Positions 61,627 to 64,000 of a DNA stretch of 64,000 nt are shown here, in pieces (the first letter of the stretch is position 1; every line of letters begins with the position of its first letter). The position numbers and the translations under genes were made by a program. Under the pieces are notes generated by a model. The model had not been told where the DNA came from and did not search any database. It saw nothing but the letters and a program-made list of their open reading frames with translations. Source of the stretch: Sitta carolinensis (Eukaryota; Chordata; Aves; Passeriformes; Sittidae); NCBI GenBank assembly GCA_032173965.1, contig CM063289.1, positions 27,677,690 to 27,741,689 on the forward strand, written 5' to 3'.

Positions 61627-64000
61627 ATGGTTTCTTTACAGTGTTGATTATCTTAAGTAAAATGCTGGAGAATAAAGACTGCTGCACACAAAAGTGATCA
61701 GTTCACCATGAGGTATTTAAATCTCCAGTAGTACCTAGGAAACACTGAGACAGCACACAAAAGGATATTTAGGGGATTATTATTAAATATATTATCTTTA
61801 GAATACTCTTACAGGCTTTGACTGAAGAGACTGACAGATTCAATTTTGCAAGAGTTTTATTGGAGTGTGGTCAGAGATGCTGTTCCAGTTGCAGCTGAAC
61901 TGAGTAAAGAAACTATCAATCTCAAGATGAGCTAGCTCAAAAAAAGAGGACAAAAAAAAAAGAGAAAAGCCCAAACAAATAACCTACTAAAAAATACTTA
62001 AGCTAAGCAGGATGCCTCTGACAGAGCCAGATTTGGGAGTGTCCGCAGATGTGGTTATGAGGCTCATGGAAAAGGGTGGTAACCCCTAATGGGGGGCAGT
62101 GGATACACAGCTGTGGACAGGCCGGAGGTGAAAACGTCTTAACCTGGCTCAGCTGCTGCTGGAACAGCCCGGGCTGTGCCCTTATTTACACAACACTGGG
62201 ATTTCTGAAGGGAGGAATTCTTAGATGGAAGAGCCAGCTGCTGTCCAAGTTCGCAGTGGGATGTGCTGCATCCCAAAATCTATGCATAAATATACATCCC
62301 CCAAACGTGTGTCTGAAGTGAACATTCAGTCCTTCAGAGCACCAGCACATAACACTGGCTCCAATCCCTCCCATAGCCATGGTGGTTGGAGCACAGGATG
62401 TTCCAAACAGCACATTTTGCTGCAAGAGTCTCAGCTGTAGATCTTGAGCAGAGAGAGGCTTCTATTAAATGCATCTGTACTTGTGTGTCTTTGGTCTGTA
62501 TCAGATTCTCCTTAGGTTACTTAAACTGCTTCCAGATTAAGCTCTCCTATGCCCCCACTGCTCCATGATATTTTTAACCCTCTCCTGCCCTGTCACCCAA
62601 ACATCAGGATGAGCCACTCGCCTGAAGCGAGCACAGAGCCCAGCCTTTGCCTCGTGGGAAGAGAGATTAACTGGTTAAGTGTGAAGCACCCGGGCTGCAG
62701 ATGAGGCTCCCCAGGCTCTCCAAACACGGGAGGACAGAGGGCTGTGCTCTGCTGAAAGGTCACGGTGAGCTCACGCCACAGGACGGCTTTTGGGCAGGAC
62801 CCTCACTGGGTGGAGGGAGCTGCCTGAGTGTTCCAGGGCTGGCCTGGCGGGAGGGGAAAGCCTGACCACACCAGAGGGAAGAGGGGTGTGGGGGGAAATT
62901 GGATATGAGGGCTCCCAGCGTTGGGTTGGTTTAGATTTGATGCAAAGAGATGGAAAGATGTGGTTTACCACATTTAATACCTTTGTTTCAATTTTTGCCC
63001 CCGGAGCAGCTAAGAAGCTGTGCCGGGGTAATGATGACACCAACTGTGGTTTATCCTGAGATTTTTCCAGGGGTTTTTTGTCCCGTAAGCTCTCAATCTC
63101 TGCTGCACTGCAGGATCACAGTGTCTGTGGCTGTGTGGATCACAGAGACCCTGTAGCAATTAGCCCTGGCCCACTCCTGAGAGTGCCAAACAGGAGGGGA
63201 CCTGGCTGCCAGGCCCGGGGTTTGCCACATGGAGCTCCATGCTTGGCTGAAATCTACTGTGTCCAGGAGAAAGCGAGGAAGGAAAAATCCAGTGTTGCAC
63301 TGTCCAGTTGTCCTTCAGGCACCTCCCTTTGGCTGCTGAGCTGCATTCAGATCCCATCAGAAAGGAATCTGGGCAGTACTGGAACTGTACCTTCAGGTGC
63401 AGCCTTTGGCATCATGTCCAGAGCTCAGCAGCTCTCTAAAATTCACATTTGGCATCTGTGCAGTCATACAAACCTACATCCCCTCCATAGTGGAGTGGTC
63501 TTCTGGTATTGTCCTCCTGTTTAGGAAAGGGCAGTGTGTCTGTGAGACAAAAATTTGGGAGTCTCCAAGTTTATTTTTCACTGGTATGAACCTCCATGGC
63601 ATCAATTACCTTTTCAGAGGGAATGTTTAACACTGCTGGGATGGGTCACAGGAGATGGGTGAAAATCAGACTTCAAATTTTATATTCACTTAAAGTTTTG
63701 AAGATGAAGGTTGTAGATTTAGGGTTGGTCTGGTATTGCTGAAGAACGTGGATGCCCTGTGGAAGACCTTACTCTTCCCACCTGGAAATCCTGCCTTGTA
63801 GCCCCAGCAGCCTGCACCTCATCCAGCACAAAGTGCAGGTGCCAGACCTGCTTTTCCTTACTGGTATTTTTTAATAAATAATCCCAGATATCTTTGGTGA
63901 TTCTTAGAAAAACTTGTGTTGTTCAAACCCACTGCACTACAGGACATCCCTGGCACTGCTGGGCAGGACCAGGGGCCAGAGCCTGCAGGACCAGAGAGTG
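60136..64000. other. Non-coding interval, no gene seen
   Basis: A 15-bp imperfect direct repeat (GTTCAGAAAGGTC twice) lies at about 60245-60271. Adenine-rich patches lie at about 61938-61970. The sequence becomes GC-richer from 62600 to 63200 without reaching CpG-island density. The longest frame is 148 codons at 63078-63524 on the plus strand, with no recognisable domain. Confidence 0.5.
61584..61625. repeat. Mononucleotide T tract (42)
   Basis: A run of 42 T, uninterrupted, similar in length to the tract at 33101-33141. No retroelement body or target-site duplication was recognised beside it. Confidence 0.9.

Noticed and set aside
61835..61880. Inverted AATAAA plus U5-like sequence suggesting a minus-strand LTR
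   Set aside because: No TATA box at the right distance, no TG...CA ends and no flanking direct repeat were found.
1..64000. CRISPR arrays, bacterial operons, tRNA, rRNA
   Set aside because: No spaced direct repeats, Shine-Dalgarno-led gene strings or cloverleaf-capable segments were seen. CR1, MIR and LTR content shows a vertebrate nuclear genome.

Overview
The window looks like bird genomic DNA, most likely from a songbird. It is AT-leaning and CpG-poor. It carries several truncated 3' ends of CR1 LINEs in both orientations, one short solo LTR of an endogenous retrovirus, and old MIR-type SINE remnants. I found no protein-coding gene, exon set, rRNA or tRNA that I can support. The reading frames present are what chance and low-complexity sequence would produce, and none of their translations shows a domain I recognise. 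I read it as intergenic or deep intronic DNA. No neighbouring gene can be named from the sequence.

Layout. Positions 1-8.7 kb hold a MIR remnant (1008-1130) with a recognisable pol III A box, a 16-bp perfect palindrome, a pair of tandem inverted repeats, and two blocks with TTACGTCA elements. Positions 8.7-15 kb hold a CR1 end, AT and GT microsatellites, a G-quadruplex motif and a 27-bp x4 minisatellite. Positions 15.65-16.21 kb form a CpG-island-like block rich in transcription-factor-like sites, the best candidate for a promoter or enhancer. Positions 16.2-33 kb contain two minus-strand CR1 ends, a possible third MIR and several stretches that look like conserved non-coding elements. Positions 33-46 kb have a 41-base T tract, one plus-strand CR1 end and a strong G-quadruplex motif at 40.9 kb.

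Positions 46.57-47.35 kb are the most unusual segment. A 20-bp-period polypyrimidine array of about 450 bp is flanked on both sides by CpG-rich sequence, with a GC-rich inverted repeat at its left edge. Positions 47.4-55.1 kb contain a second MIR (about 52.26-52.38 kb) and a solo LTR (54726-55022) bounded by matching 7-bp direct repeats, immediately followed by a nearly perfect 48-bp tandem duplication. Positions 55-64 kb hold AT-rich homeodomain/POU-like clusters, a CpG-rich patch at 58.74-58.95 kb, one more CR1 end and a 42-base T tract.

No genes act together here. Any function is probably regulatory: the CpG-rich block at 15.7-16.2 kb and the AT-rich motif clusters are the places to test. 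Repeat family names rest on recognition by eye, and conservation was not measured.
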